From Cercis canadensis (lineage: Eukaryota > Streptophyta > Magnoliopsida > Fabales > Fabaceae), in contig QAOA01004753.1 in NCBI GenBank assembly GCA_003255065.1, positions 703,321-767,320 on the forward strand: 64,000 bases of DNA, in the 5' to 3' direction. Positions 1 through 10,748 of this stretch are shown here, one piece after another (the first letter of the stretch is position 1; each line of letters starts with the position of its first letter). Both the position numbers and the translations under genes were made by a program. Below the pieces are notes generated by a model. It did no database searches and was not told the DNA's origin. It was given only the letters and a program-made list of their open reading frames with translations.

Positions 1-1229
1 CTTTCATTAAAAGTAGGGAATACCCACCTAGTGCTTCAGAAAATGACAAAAGAACCATAAGGAGGTTAGCAATGGGTTTCTTCCTAAATGAGGATGTGTT
101 ATACAAAAGAAATTATGATACAGTGCTTCTGAGATGTGTTGATATACCAGAGGCAAAGAGGATAATTGAAGATGTGCATGAGGGTATTTGTGGAACACAT
201 GCAAATGGGCATGCCATGGCAAGAAAGATATTAAGGGCAGGGTATTATTGGTTGACAATGGAATCTGATTGCATTAATCATGTGAGAAAATGCCACAAAT
301 GTCAAATATATGCTGATAGGATCCATACACCACCTATACCTCTAAATGTCTTATCGGCACCATGGCCATTCTCAATGTGGGGCATGGATGTTATAAGCCC
401 GATCGAACCAAAAGCCTCGAATGGGCATCGCTTCATCCTGGTTGCAATTGATTACTTCACAAAATGGGTTGAAGCTGCTTCTTATGCTCATGTAACAAAA
501 GGAGTGGTGCTAAAATTCATCAAGAAGGAATTAATTTGTCGCTACGGTATTCCTGAGAGGATCATTACGGATAATGCGATAAATTTGAACAGCAAGTTAA
601 TGACGGAACTATGTGAAAGATTTAAGATAAGATATCATAATTCATCCCCATATCGCCTGAGAATGAATGGGGCGGTTGAGGCAGCCAACAAAAATATCAA
701 GAAAATCGTCGGAAAGATGACCGTATCATACAAGGATTGGCATGATATGCTTCCTTTTGCTCTTCATGGCTATCGCACGTCAGTCCGCACTTCTACAGGG
801 GCAACTCCTTTTTCACTAGTTTACGGGATGGAAGCTGTGCTTCCAATTAAGGTAGAAATACCCTCATTAAGGGTGATTATGGAGGCAGAATTAGAAGAAG
901 CCGAGTGGACACGAGCACGATATGATCAATTAAACCTTATTGAAGGGAAAAGACTAGTTGCACTATGTCATGACCAACTCCATCAAAGAAGGATGATGAG
1001 GGCTCACGCCAAGAAAGTACGACCGCGTCAATTTCAAGAAGGAGATTTGGTATTGAAAAAGATCTTACCAATTCAAAAGGATTATCGTGGAAAATGGACC
1101 CTGAATTATGAAGGGCCTTATGTGGTAAAACGAGCTTTCTCTGGAGGAGCATTGATCCTTGCTAAGATGGATGGAGAGGAATTACCACAACCTGTAAATT
1201 CAGATGTAGTAAAAAAGTACTATGCATAA
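1..1229 (+). CDS. Integrase region of F1 copy A (partial at window edge)
   Basis: This is the C-terminal part of a gypsy polyprotein. It shows the HHCC zinc-binding segment (GTHANGHAMARK and later CHKC) followed by the integrase core, with catalytic residues in WGMDV, ITDN and the E of GAVEAANKN. A C-terminal region containing GDLVLKK follows and resembles the usual post-core domain. The integrase would cut and join element DNA into the genome. It is nearly identical to the matching part of copies B (to 14197) and C (to 24149). The reading frame stays open from the window edge to the stop at 1229. It belongs to a fossil element that has lost its 5' half here. Confidence 0.88.
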   Translation, partial: FIKSREYPPSASENDKRTIRRLAMGFFLNEDVLYKRNYDTVLLRCVDIPEAKRIIEDVHEGICGTHANGHAMARKILRAGYYWLTMESDCINHVRKCHKCQIYADRIHTPPIPLNVLSAPWPFSMWGMDVISPIEPKASNGHRFILVAIDYFTKWVEAASYAHVTKGVVLKFIKKELICRYGIPERIITDNAINLNSKLMTELCERFKIRYHNSSPYRLRMNGAVEAANKNIKKIVGKMTVSYKDWHDMLPFALHGYRTSVRTSTGATPFSLVYGMEAVLPIKVEIPSLRVIMEAELEEAEWTRARYDQLNLIEGKRLVALCHDQLHQRRMMRAHAKKVRPRQFQEGDLVLKKILPIQKDYRGKWTLNYEGPYVVKRAFSGGALILAKMDGEELPQPVNSDVVKKYYA

Positions 1230-2892
1230 AAGGGCATGCTTGTATTTTCTTTTGTTCAATCAATGAAAAGTTACTTTATGCCATTTTGCTTTCCTTCCAA
1301 AAAAAGAATAATTAACCCGCTAGGTTGAAAACCTGAAAAGGCCACCTAGGCAAAAGTTAGGGTTCCAAAAAAGAAGGAAATGGCTCGTTTGGTTGAAAAC
1401 CTGGAAAGGCAACCAAGGCAAAAATTAGAGGAAAAAAATGAAATGAAGTGACTTAGTAGGTGAAAAAGTTGAAAGAAAGACATAAGATGAGTCAAGGTCA
1501 AAGGGAGTAGCACAGACATTAAATATGGTGGAAGTTTTCACAGGAATGAGAAATTTAAAGAAATTGTCAAGTATGCAAAAGAGGTCAAATGATATTTAGA
1601 AGAGCCAATTATAGGGGGTTTTCAGAATCATATACTGGGGCAGCTGTCATTATCCATCTTAAAAGTTATCACCGGAAGAGCTGGAAATCTTATTCTACCT
1701 TCTTTTGTCATTGATTTCACAATGCCGTTATTATGTCTTTTTCCATATGAATGTTTAATCTTTTCCCATTTAGTCTATGATTATTTTCACCCAATTGTAA
1801 CCCATTTTGCTAATTGAATATGCTTTCTCATGATGATTATATACTGAAATGTGAAACATGTGTTAACTTTAGCTAAGCGTATCAATAATTAAGTATGTGA
1901 AATTCAAGAGCTTGTAGGGAACACATCGAATTCCCAAGCATATATCAATTGAGCAAAAGACTGACCTTGCAGAAGAGGAGTTATCCCAAGAGTAATACTA
2001 TTGGTTATCACTTTGTCTCATAAGGGAAAAACATGGATTTGGGAGCAGGCTTCATCTTTTTACCAACGATTTGTTCATCCTTGACATTGTTTGAACCAGT
2101 CTTCCGAGGTCAAAGAAGTAAAAAGAAAATTTTTTGAATACCAAAATGTTTTTCAAATTTAACATGTAAATTGACATACATGGAGCATGCATTGCGTATT
2201 ATATCTATCACTCATTTATCTTTCTTGTTGTTTAATTTCATGTTGTTAAATCGAATCCATTTTGTCTGGATCGAGCCTAGCTTGTCTAGGTCACTTATTA
2301 TTTTTCCTGTTGTTAAATCGAATCCAATTTGGTTGGGTCAAGCCTGGATACCCTGGGTCATTATTATTTTTCCTGTTGTTAAATCGAATCCAGCTTGGTT
2401 GGGTCGATCCCGGATACCCTGGGTCATTTGTTTAATTTTCTTGCTGTTAAATCGAATCCAATTTGGTTGGGTCGAGCCCGGATACCCTGGGTCATTATTA
2501 TTTTTCCTGTTGTTAAAATCAAATTCAACTTGGTTGGGTCGAGCCCGAATACCCTGGATCATTATTATTTTTCCTGTTGTTAAATCGAATCCAATTTGGT
2601 TGGGTCGAGCCCGGATACCCTAGGTCATTATTATTTTTCCTGTTGTTAAATCGAATTCAACTTGGTTGGGTCGAGCCCGGATACCCTGGGTCATTTGTTT
2701 AATTTTCTTGCTATTAAATCGAATCCAGCTTGGTTGGGTCAAGCCCGGATACCCTGGGTCATTTGTTTAATTTTTCTTGTTATTAAATCGAATCCATTAT
2801 TTTTGAATCGAGTCTAACCTATATAGGTCTTATTTCAATTTTTACGACTAATATATAGTCATGCTTAGCTTGTGTAAATGCTTGCTTTCATT
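1230..2892 (+). other. 3' untranslated region of F1 copy A
   Basis: This is non-coding sequence between the integrase stop and the LTR fragment. It matches 14198-15950 and 24150-25205. A short pair of near-identical boxes (GGTTGAAAACCTGAAAAGG) occurs at about 1324 and 1390. The second half is the ~67-bp tandem array described separately. Long, repeat-bearing 3' untranslated regions are typical of Ogre elements. Confidence 0.8.
2246..2846 (+). repeat. ~67-bp tandem repeat array, nine units, in the F1 3' UTR
   Basis: There are nine head-to-tail units, each opening with TTAAATCGAATCCA and containing TTGGGTCGAGCCC and GATACCCTGGGTCAT, with a T-rich tail of varying length. The first and last units are the most diverged and the central ones are nearly identical, which suggests homogenisation inside the array. 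The repeat keeps a frame open by chance and gives a spurious repetitive 150-residue ORF. Confidence 0.95.
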
Positions 2893-3735
2893 AAAATTTA
2901 GCTATAATGATAGCGATATTTTGACATTCCGGAGGTAAAAGAGTTTCTCTAGTTTTGCCAGAGGTACTGGTGGGGCTTGAGGTTAACTCCTGATAAAAAA
3001 TCTTTTCTATGCATAATTCTTTGAAAAAATCTTTTACGCATAATATTATATTTTTATTTACCTTAAAAAATGGATTAAAGTACCGACGATGGAATAATCG
3101 AAGATAGTTGTAATGACAGCGACTCTTTGACATTCCGGAGGTGAGGAGTGTCCCTTTAGCCTTCCCAGATGTACTGGTGGACCAAAGAAATATCTCCGAT
3201 AAAAATCTTTTTCCACAAATCTTAAATTCATCTTTCTAACATGCATAAGGAATTGTGTTTTGTAGTTATTACTCGAATAATAAAAATGTTAAACTTGCTT
3301 ATGATAGAATAGATTGGGGGAGGATTGTAATGACAATCACAAACTCTACCTAATAATCTTGAAGCATCCTTTAGGTTTTTCCAGAAGTGCTGGTAGGGCC
3401 TAATAAAATTTTAATCTATTTTATAATGTTAGGACTAACTTAACTCATTTAAAAAGATAACTAGAGATTAAATGAGTAACCGTTCTAAGAACGGACGTCG
3501 TAGGGTGCTGATACCTTCCCTACACGTAATCAACCCCCGAATCCAAACTCTGAACGTAGACCAAATTATTTAGGTGTCCAATCACACCGTTCTATTTGCT
3601 AAAAATAGAATAAAATGATTGGTGGCGACTCCATTCTTTTCTTACATATTATTGCACATTGTTAACTTTTTATTCCTTCTCGCGTGGGGGGATCTCGCCA
3701 CTCCGCATCGCGCTCCCGAAAGGGACGTTGCGACA
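2893..3735 (+). mobile_element. Partial F1 LTR between copies A and B
   Basis: This matches 28613-29460 almost base for base and ends in GTTGCGACA, the F1 LTR terminus. It contains three diverged ~0.2-kb repeat units sharing ACCGACGA, CATTCCGGAGGTGAGGAG and CCAGA.GTACTGGTGG. It is incomplete at its left side, where it joins the copy A untranslated region. It lies between the internal regions of copies A and B, as expected if the two copies share one LTR. Confidence 0.88.
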
Positions 3736-4285
3736 AGACCAATGATTAATGCAATACTTGAAGGAGTTGGGGAAATCCGAAAGATTACTCAGATAAAGAC
3801 TCCTATGAGGTTAATACGAGAAATACTGAGGTCAGCTGGATGCAGTTTGAAAGGTCCTTTTAGGCCAATAAAAAAGGATGATCAATATGATGTGGATTCT
3901 TTCTGTGAACATCACCAGAGTATGGGGCATGATATAGAAAGGTGCGGGAATTCAAGTGTGGAGTTCAGAAGCTGATGACTTTAGGAGTCTTAAGGTTTGA
4001 GAGGAGAAGTGAGGGGAATCAGAAGGAGATCAACATGACTGGAGAAGAACAACATGGGGCCAAACCTTTTGTCCTTAGAGTTTTACCTAATCCCTCAGCT
4101 AGCCAAGCTCGGCCAGAGTTGGTCATTCAGGTGCCTGCACCGTTCTCTTATGAAAGCAACAATGCTGTACCCTGGAATTACGGAGTAAAAATAGTAAACA
4201 CTAAAGAAGAAAATCCAGGGAGTTGCATAGAAAAAAAAGAAGAATCAGATACGATCACCAATGTGATAGGGGTTAGTGGAACTTA
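3736..4285 (+). pseudogene. F2-type gag fragment at the left edge of copy B
   Basis: The encoded residues are almost identical to the gag C-terminal part of the minus-strand F2 element (about 42760-43300). They include a CEHHQSMGHDIERC zinc-knuckle-like segment and the block beginning RPMINAILEGVGEIRK. The piece starts directly after the F1 LTR terminus and ends where F1 ORF1 sequence begins, so two families are fused in one element. This could be an old template switch during reverse transcription, a gene-conversion tract, or an assembly chimera. The left joint falls within a few shared bases (GCGA). Confidence 0.8.
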
Positions 4286-4288
4286 AAT

Positions 4289-6255
4289 ATGCACAGTCGT
4301 TGCCAAAAGCTTACATCTGTAAATCAATTCAAAAACATGAAAAATGTTGGAGTTCAAAGCCAGTATGGAGTTACTCACGAAACACAGAGTAAGGTGATAC
4401 AAGATTCAGAAAGAACCCAAGCTGAAGAAGGGGATTGCCTTCAACCAGGAATTGAAAACCAATTGCCTCCAATAGGAAAGGTTGATTTTGAGCAAAACGA
4501 TGTGAAGCCTTGGGTGCAAATATGGTTCAATATGAAGAGAAAAGAAGATGTCGAGATGAAATATGGGCACATAGCTTACCTATTGTTCGTTCCAGTTGAT
4601 ACCCCCATGTTGAAGGCTATGTTGAGTTTTTGGGACCCTGCCTACCGTGTCTTCACATTTCAACAATTTGATATGGTCCCGACTATTGAAGAATACGGAG
4701 AATTGCTCAACATTGAGACTGAATCTCAAAGCAAAACCTACTTTCATGATCCAAAAACGGCGCCCAAGAAGAAGCTTTCCAAACTCATGGGTATTCAAGC
4801 AAATGAGTTAGAAAAGTATATGAAAGAGAAAGGTCGAAACATACCTGCTGATTATCTATTGAAGATAGTGCAAGAACAAATCGATAGTGATCGAGGGTTA
4901 GCTCTATTTGCACTTGCCATTTATGGATTAGTGATATTCCCTAGGGTGAAAGGCCATATTGAGAGTCATGTTATTAAGCTGGTGGAGCAACTCAAACACA
5001 AAGCCAATCCTGTCTCGTCGATCTTAGCCGAGACTGTCAGATCCTTGAATTATTGTAGAATTAACAAGAATGGTCGATTTTGTGGAAGCGCCCAGTTGTT
5101 GACTGTATGGATGATTAGCCACCTTCCCCACCTCGATTGCTTTAAATATCCTAAAATTGAATATATGAATTATTGTTGTAAAGATAAAAATCCTCTCAGA
5201 CAATATTGCATTGCTCAATGGCCACCTGTGACACCCAAAAGGAGCGAATGGATTCACTATTTCCAACACATGAGCAATGTGGTCTGGAGAGCCTCGTGGA
5301 TGCCGCATGTCTCAGTCGTTTATAGATGTGGAGACAAACCATGGGTTCCACTCATTGGTCCATGGGGAGTAACTAGTTACGCACCTGCTATGGTTAAGAG
5401 ACAGTTGGGCTCAGTGCAATTTATACCAATGACTCATGGGATTTCAGACCTTGATGTGGCTTATGGAGATGAGGGGTCAATTCAGAAGGTCAAGGCAACA
5501 ATTGAGGCATGGAAAGATGCGTGACGTGTGAATCCTGGTCCATGCAATAGTTTGACTACCCTAGGTTATCCTTTTTGGCAATCAAATAGGGGAAAAAGCT
5601 TTGTGGCTCCGAGCGTACAAGGTCCTCAACCTCCAAGTCATATGTTTGACGAACCTATTGATTACGAAGCCGAAGCTGAAGCAAGATATGAAATGGCATG
5701 CCGGCAATTTCAAAGGAGGGAAGCCTTACTTGTATCAGAAAAGAGAAAGATAATTGTCGAAAGGCAAATGTGGGCTAATAAAATGGCCAAGATTGAAAGA
5801 ACAGTAAACGAATCAGAGGAGAATACTAAGCAAAAGGACACTGAGATAGAAAAGCTGAAAGAGAGGTGTCTAACATTTGAAGAAAGAATTGTGTTGACAG
5901 ATGACCAACTGGGCGAATCTAGAGACCTTAACTTAGCTCAGCAAAGGGATATTCAAACTTTGAGTGCTTAATTGCAAGGTAGTCGTGCAACTTCTAATGT
6001 ATTGAGACAAGAAAAAGCTGTTTTAGAAGGAGAACTTGAACACTGGCACCACATAAGCTGGCATTGGGAGGATAAATGTCAATTGGCTGAGCAACAAGCT
6101 GCTAATCTTCTTTAACAAGTTAAGACGGTCGCTGAGAGGGCTCGGGATAGAGCAGATGAAGCACATGAGATTGAAGCACAAATGCCACCAAGTGAAGTGC
6201 AAAAGTTCTTACTCGATGTCAAGAAAGACCTCAAGTACATCGGCAAATTTTATTG
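4289..6255 (+). pseudogene. F1 ORF1 (extra ORF upstream of gag), broken
   Basis: This is the additional ORF that Ogre-type elements carry between the 5' LTR and gag. The N-terminal two thirds align by eye with the open 686-residue ORF1 of the F2 element at 45.9-48.0 kb: both have a WDP.YR.(L/F)TF segment followed by PTIEEY, and a long alpha-helical domain. The C-terminal third (about 5640-6250) is rich in E, K, R and Q and looks like a coiled coil. The family's function is unknown. It is broken here, with about three disruptions. Confidence 0.75.
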
Positions 6256-6560
6256 AGAGAGATGAGAAGGATTATGGCTTTAAGAGTAGTTTGTTTTTGT
6301 AATACGAAACTTTCACCATTAGTGTTTCTTTACTGATTTAGAATGGAATGAATGTTTTTGGCAATATCTCTCGCACATTTAAGTCATGTTTAAACTTTTC
6401 TCTGCATAAATGCATTACATTTGAGTTGTTCTTTGCATACTATATTTTACATTTTATACTCATTGTTCGCCTAAATTGATTAAGGTATAACAACATTGCG
6501 AATGAATAATCACTTTTACTTCCAAAATCTCGTTATAGAACTCGGTCACAATCGAAGGTC

Positions 6561-8720
6561 ATGGATGAACAAGAGTAAGTCAAAGTCCAAGAAGAAATGC
6601 AAAAAGACATCAATGAGTTGAAAGATAAGTTGACTCAAATCTTGAGTATTCTTACACCTTCCGGTCGCGGAAAACAACAAGAAGGGAATCCTTCAAATAG
6701 CAACCCAGAGCAAGGACAAGATACACCTCCTTACCCACCGGGTTTTGCTCCTTTTCATGACCCTGCACAACAACAAGTCTTCAACCCTAATATACTGCCA
6801 TTAGCTGGGCCAAGTGACTTAAGGCCTGTTCTTGTGCAAAATCCTCTCAATAACCCTCATAATGCTAACACATCAATCCCTCCAAACACATTTCCTTATG
6901 GCTTCACGCCTAATCCAACACAAAATCCTTCACAACAACAAACCGTCAATCCCCATGACATAAATATGTCATCAAGTACTTTTCCATTTGGATTTAATCC
7001 TATTCAGGGGCAAAATTCATCGCAGTCACATATTGTAAATCCTCATGATGCGATGCCCGTGCAATCAAATGCTCATCCTCCCCTTGTCCCTACTACCATA
7101 TACATGCAACCAACTGGGTATTCATACCCATATTTAGCACCACAAGTTTGCTTTCAGAGACCTATTGGCGAAGGTCCAATGAATCTAATTGATATCCTTG
7201 GCCCAGATGAGCCAAAAGTAGAATCAATGAGCAAGGAAAAACTTGAAGTCTTAGAAGAATGATTGCGAACCATCGAAGGGACTAATGCTTATGGTGTTGT
7301 GGACGCAACTGAGCTTTGTCTTGTCCCGAATGTTATCATCCCTCCTAAATTCAAAGTGCCAGATTTCAATAAGTACAATGGAACTGCATGTCTAAAAAGT
7401 CATTTGACCATGTACTGTCGAAAGATGGCATCTTGTGCACATGATGATAAATTGCTAATCCATTTCTTCCAAGATAGCCTAACTGGGGCAGCCACACTAT
7501 GGTATACACATTTGGACCGAGCTCGAGTACGGTGTTGGAAAGACTTGGCAGATGCATTTTTGAGACAATATAAATATAATATTGACATGGCTCCAGATAG
7601 GATGCAACTGCAAAATATGGAAAAGAAAGCCACTAAGACATTCAAAGAATATGCTCAAAAATGGTGAGAAATTGCTGCTCAAGTGGATCCCCCATTGTCT
7701 GATAAGGAGATGGTGGCTATGTTCATTAATACTCTTCAATCTCCTTTCTTTGATCGAATGATAGGAAGTGCTTCTAATAACTTCTCTGATGTTGTTACTA
7801 TTGGTGAAAGGATCGAAAATGGAGTTAAAAGTGGAAAAATAACTGAAAATCCTAATTCAATGGGAGCTACCAATCTGAAGAAACCTCTACCGTTTAAAAA
7901 GAAAGAAGGTGAAGTTCATGCTGCAACGTATGAGGAAGGACAAGGAAAAGGACCTATGTATGGGAGACCTAATCATTCACCTACATTTGCTCACCACTTT
8001 CAACCACAATTTGTGCCCTACCCACATATAGCAAATGCATCTCAAGCTCCGCACCCTCAGCCTTACCCAACTCCATCACCCTATCGTACACCTTCTCCTT
8101 ATCAGCACCAAACACCTCAAGTGATGTCACAACAGATGAATCAACCTCTACCTCAAAACTCAAATGCCTATCAAAAGAGGACTCAAAATGGTCAACAGAG
8201 AAAGCCAATCCAATATGACTCCATCCCCATGACATACGCTGAATTGCTACCTCATCTTATCCAAAACAACTTAGCAGCTCAATGCCCATGGACGTCACAA
8301 AGACCCCTATTCCCAAGGGGGTATGATCCAAATGCGTGATGTGATTATCATGGAGGAGCTATTGGTCATTCTACGGAAAGATGTATAGCCCTAAAAAATA
8401 AAGTTCAATCTCTGATAAATGCTAAATGGTTAAACTTTAAGGAAGGGGCTCCCAACATACATCAAAATCCTTTGCCTAATCATGGGAATCCCAGAGTGAA
8501 TGCTGTTGAAGACAGTACAAAACAGTACAACAAAAAGATGGTGAATGAGATTACAACATCAATGAATACAATCTTTGAGGCTTTGTCAAAAGCTGGCGTG
8601 CTGCAAACCCAATCAGATCAGCAATGCGAAAATTATGGAAGGAATATGTGTAAATTCCATGGAAGGGCAATTGGGCATTCTATTGAAAATTGCGTTGATT
8701 TCAAAGATACCCTTTAAGGC
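6561..8720 (+). pseudogene. F1 gag region, copy B
   Basis: This region encodes the structural Gag protein. It starts with a helical segment, followed by a long P/N/Q-rich stretch, then a capsid-type domain (KVPDFNKYNG, DSLTGAA.LWY, MVAMFINTLQSPFF), a second proline-rich stretch, and a zinc-knuckle-like CKFHGRAIGHSIENC near the end. It would assemble the particle that packages element RNA. It is broken by several disruptions. The same region in copy C (16.5-18.7 kb) is nearly the same sequence with fewer breaks. Confidence 0.82.
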
Positions 8721-8723
8721 CTA

Positions 8724-10516
8724 ATGGACAAACAACTAATTCAAGTAAGTTGTGAACTTGAGAGTAATTGGGTGGATGTGGTTGAGAAATCGATATTTTC
8801 GCCAAGTCAAAAAGATCAGGTATTCATAGGCACTCAAGCCTCTGTAGATACCTTACCCATTGGCGAGCTATCCATCAATACTCTAAAGCCATTAGTGCTT
8901 TATTATACTAAGAAGATTGGCCCAGAAGCTCCTCTTGAACACTCTTACGGGCCGAAACCTATTACAATCCAAGTGTCAAATCCTTTTCCTTACAAGGATA
9001 CAAAAGCTGTGCCATGGAAATATGACTCTCAAATTCTTGAAAGCAACTTTTTTGTGGACCAGTTTAAGGCCTCATCTAGCTCTCAATTATCCTCAGCTAT
9101 CACAAACATATCTGGAGTTAGTGGGATGACCCGAAGTGGTCATTGTTATACCCCTGAAGAGTTGGAGGAACAACGGTTGAAGGAAATAGAAGGGCAACGT
9201 AAAGGGAAGAAGAAAGCAGAAGAAAATTTCGCAAAGGGAGATAAGCAAGATGAAAGAATAATGGAGGAACCTGTAGGGGTCAAATGCGATGAGCACAAGG
9301 AAAGTATATCTGAAGCAGAGGCTGGTGAATTTTTGAAAATCATTAAGCAAAGTGAATTTAAGGTGATTGAGCAATTGAATCAAACTCCTGCTCGAATATC
9401 ATTGCTCTCCTTATTTTTAAACTCTGAACCTCATCGACAAGTGTTAACGAAGATATTAAATCAAGCTCATGTTTCTCATGACATTACCGTTAACAAGTTA
9501 GGTGGCATTGTCGGCAATATCATTGCTGATAATTATATCACTTACACTGATGATAAGATACCTGTTGAAGGAATAGGGCATAATAAGGCGCTCCACATTT
9601 CTGTGAAATACAAAGACCATATAATAGCAAGGGTGCTTGTCGATAATGGTTCTTCTCTGAATGTAATGCCAATATCGACGTTATCCAAATTGCCTATTGA
9701 CAGGTCATACATGAAGTCTAGCACCATGATCGTAAGGGCATTCGATAGGACGAGGAGAGAAGTCATTGGAGAAATGGAGATCCTGATTCAAATTGGCCCT
9801 AATGATTTAGTATAATATTTCAAATAATGGATATTGCTCCAGCTTACAGTTGCTTGTTGGGATGAACTTGGATCCATTCTGTGGGTGCTGTGCCTTCTAC
9901 CCTACACCAAAGCGTGAAATTTATAGTGAAAAACAAGTTGGTGATTATTTTTGGTGAAGAGGATTTACTTGTATCTAAGCCTTCGTCAACTCCTTACATT
10001 GAAGCTGCTGAAGAGGCCCTTGAAACATCGTTCAAAACCTTCGAAGTTGCTAATGCCACTTACATTTGTGAAGGGTCACAGATGCCAAAATCTCAACTAT
10101 CCAATACTTCTGTAATGATGGCTAAGGTCATGTTGAAACAAGGATATATACCTAGAGAAGGATTGGGGAAGAACAGTCGAGGTATTAAAGCGCCTCTGCA
10201 GGTTCGCGAAAAGCATGAAAAATTTGGGTTAAGATATCAACCTACCAGAGCTGATAGGAAGAGAGGCATGGAAGAAAATAAAGAGAAAAGACTTGCTCAG
10301 CTAGAAAATAGAGAGCCAAGAATTGAAAGAATGCACACATGTGACTTATACCAAAGCTTTCGAAATGGAGGAATATCATTTTCAGATCAAGTTTCAGCAA
10401 TTGATTGCTCTGTTCATGAAGAAGTTAACTTTGTATTTCCTAGTGGACCTGATGCTCAACTCAACAATTGGGAGATTGCTGAGTTTCCTGAAGTTTTAGA
10501 ATTTCACTCAGAGTAA
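8724..10516 (+). pseudogene. F1 protease and G-patch region, copy B
   Basis: This follows gag. A retropepsin-type aspartic protease is indicated by VLVDNGSSLNV, where DNGS stands in for the usual D(T/S)G, and downstream by the sequence around a second conserved strand. A G-patch-like segment (KQGYIPREGLGKNS) lies after it. Protease followed by G-patch is a known arrangement in Tat/Ogre polyproteins. The region ends just before an intron-like spacer. Broken, with about two disruptions. Confidence 0.78.
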
Positions 10517-10748
10517 TTCTACGATACTAGTCCTATTGCTCTGCCCAAGGCCTTAGGATAAAATTTGTAAAATGGGCTTCATGTTTCTGTTTCAGTATTT
10601 TTTCTTCATATAATAAATGCATGTTTCAGTTAACAAAACATCATCATTTGTTCTCTTCATTTTCTTAATCTCCTAATTTCATTGTTCCATAAATTAGCCT
10701 TTTATTCTTGTTCATTCATTGCTATCAATTTATTTTGAGTCCTTGCAG
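10517..10748 (+). other. Intron-like spacer between protease and RT, copy B
   Basis: About 230 AT-rich bases separate the protease/G-patch frame from pol. They end in a pyrimidine-rich tract and TTGCAG at 10743-10748. Ogre elements are known to splice an intron from part of their RNA between protease and RT, and the acceptor-like sequence fits that. The donor is uncertain (a GTAATT lies at the left edge). The same spacer is found in copy C, ending TTGTAG at 20701. Confidence 0.6.

Larger units (their letters stand above)
1..3735 (+). mobile_element. Ogre/Tat-like Ty3/gypsy copy A (family F1), 3' part
   Basis: This is the 3' end of a plus-strand Ty3/gypsy element whose 5' part lies outside the window. 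It holds the integrase end, a 3' untranslated region with a tandem repeat array, and a partial LTR ending at 3735. Assignment to the Tat/Ogre group rests on the near-identical complete pol of copy C (20.7-24.1 kb), which carries an archaeal-type RNase H between the ordinary RNase H and integrase. The LTR part differs from the F1 LTR at 26.8-29.5 kb at roughly 1% of positions by eye, so the family moved recently. Broken: only the 3' third is present and the LTR is incomplete. Confidence 0.85.

Noticed and set aside
2171-2623. A 150-residue plus-strand frame with repeated KSNPIWLGRARIPWV units, suggesting a repeat protein
   Set aside because: It lies wholly in the F1 3' UTR tandem array. Most repeat units leave a frame open by chance, and the same region in copy B gives different short frames.
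2893-3420. Regularly spaced similar blocks considered as a CRISPR-like array
   Set aside because: The units are long (~0.2 kb), diverged, and part of a eukaryotic LTR. There are no short identical repeats with unique spacers.
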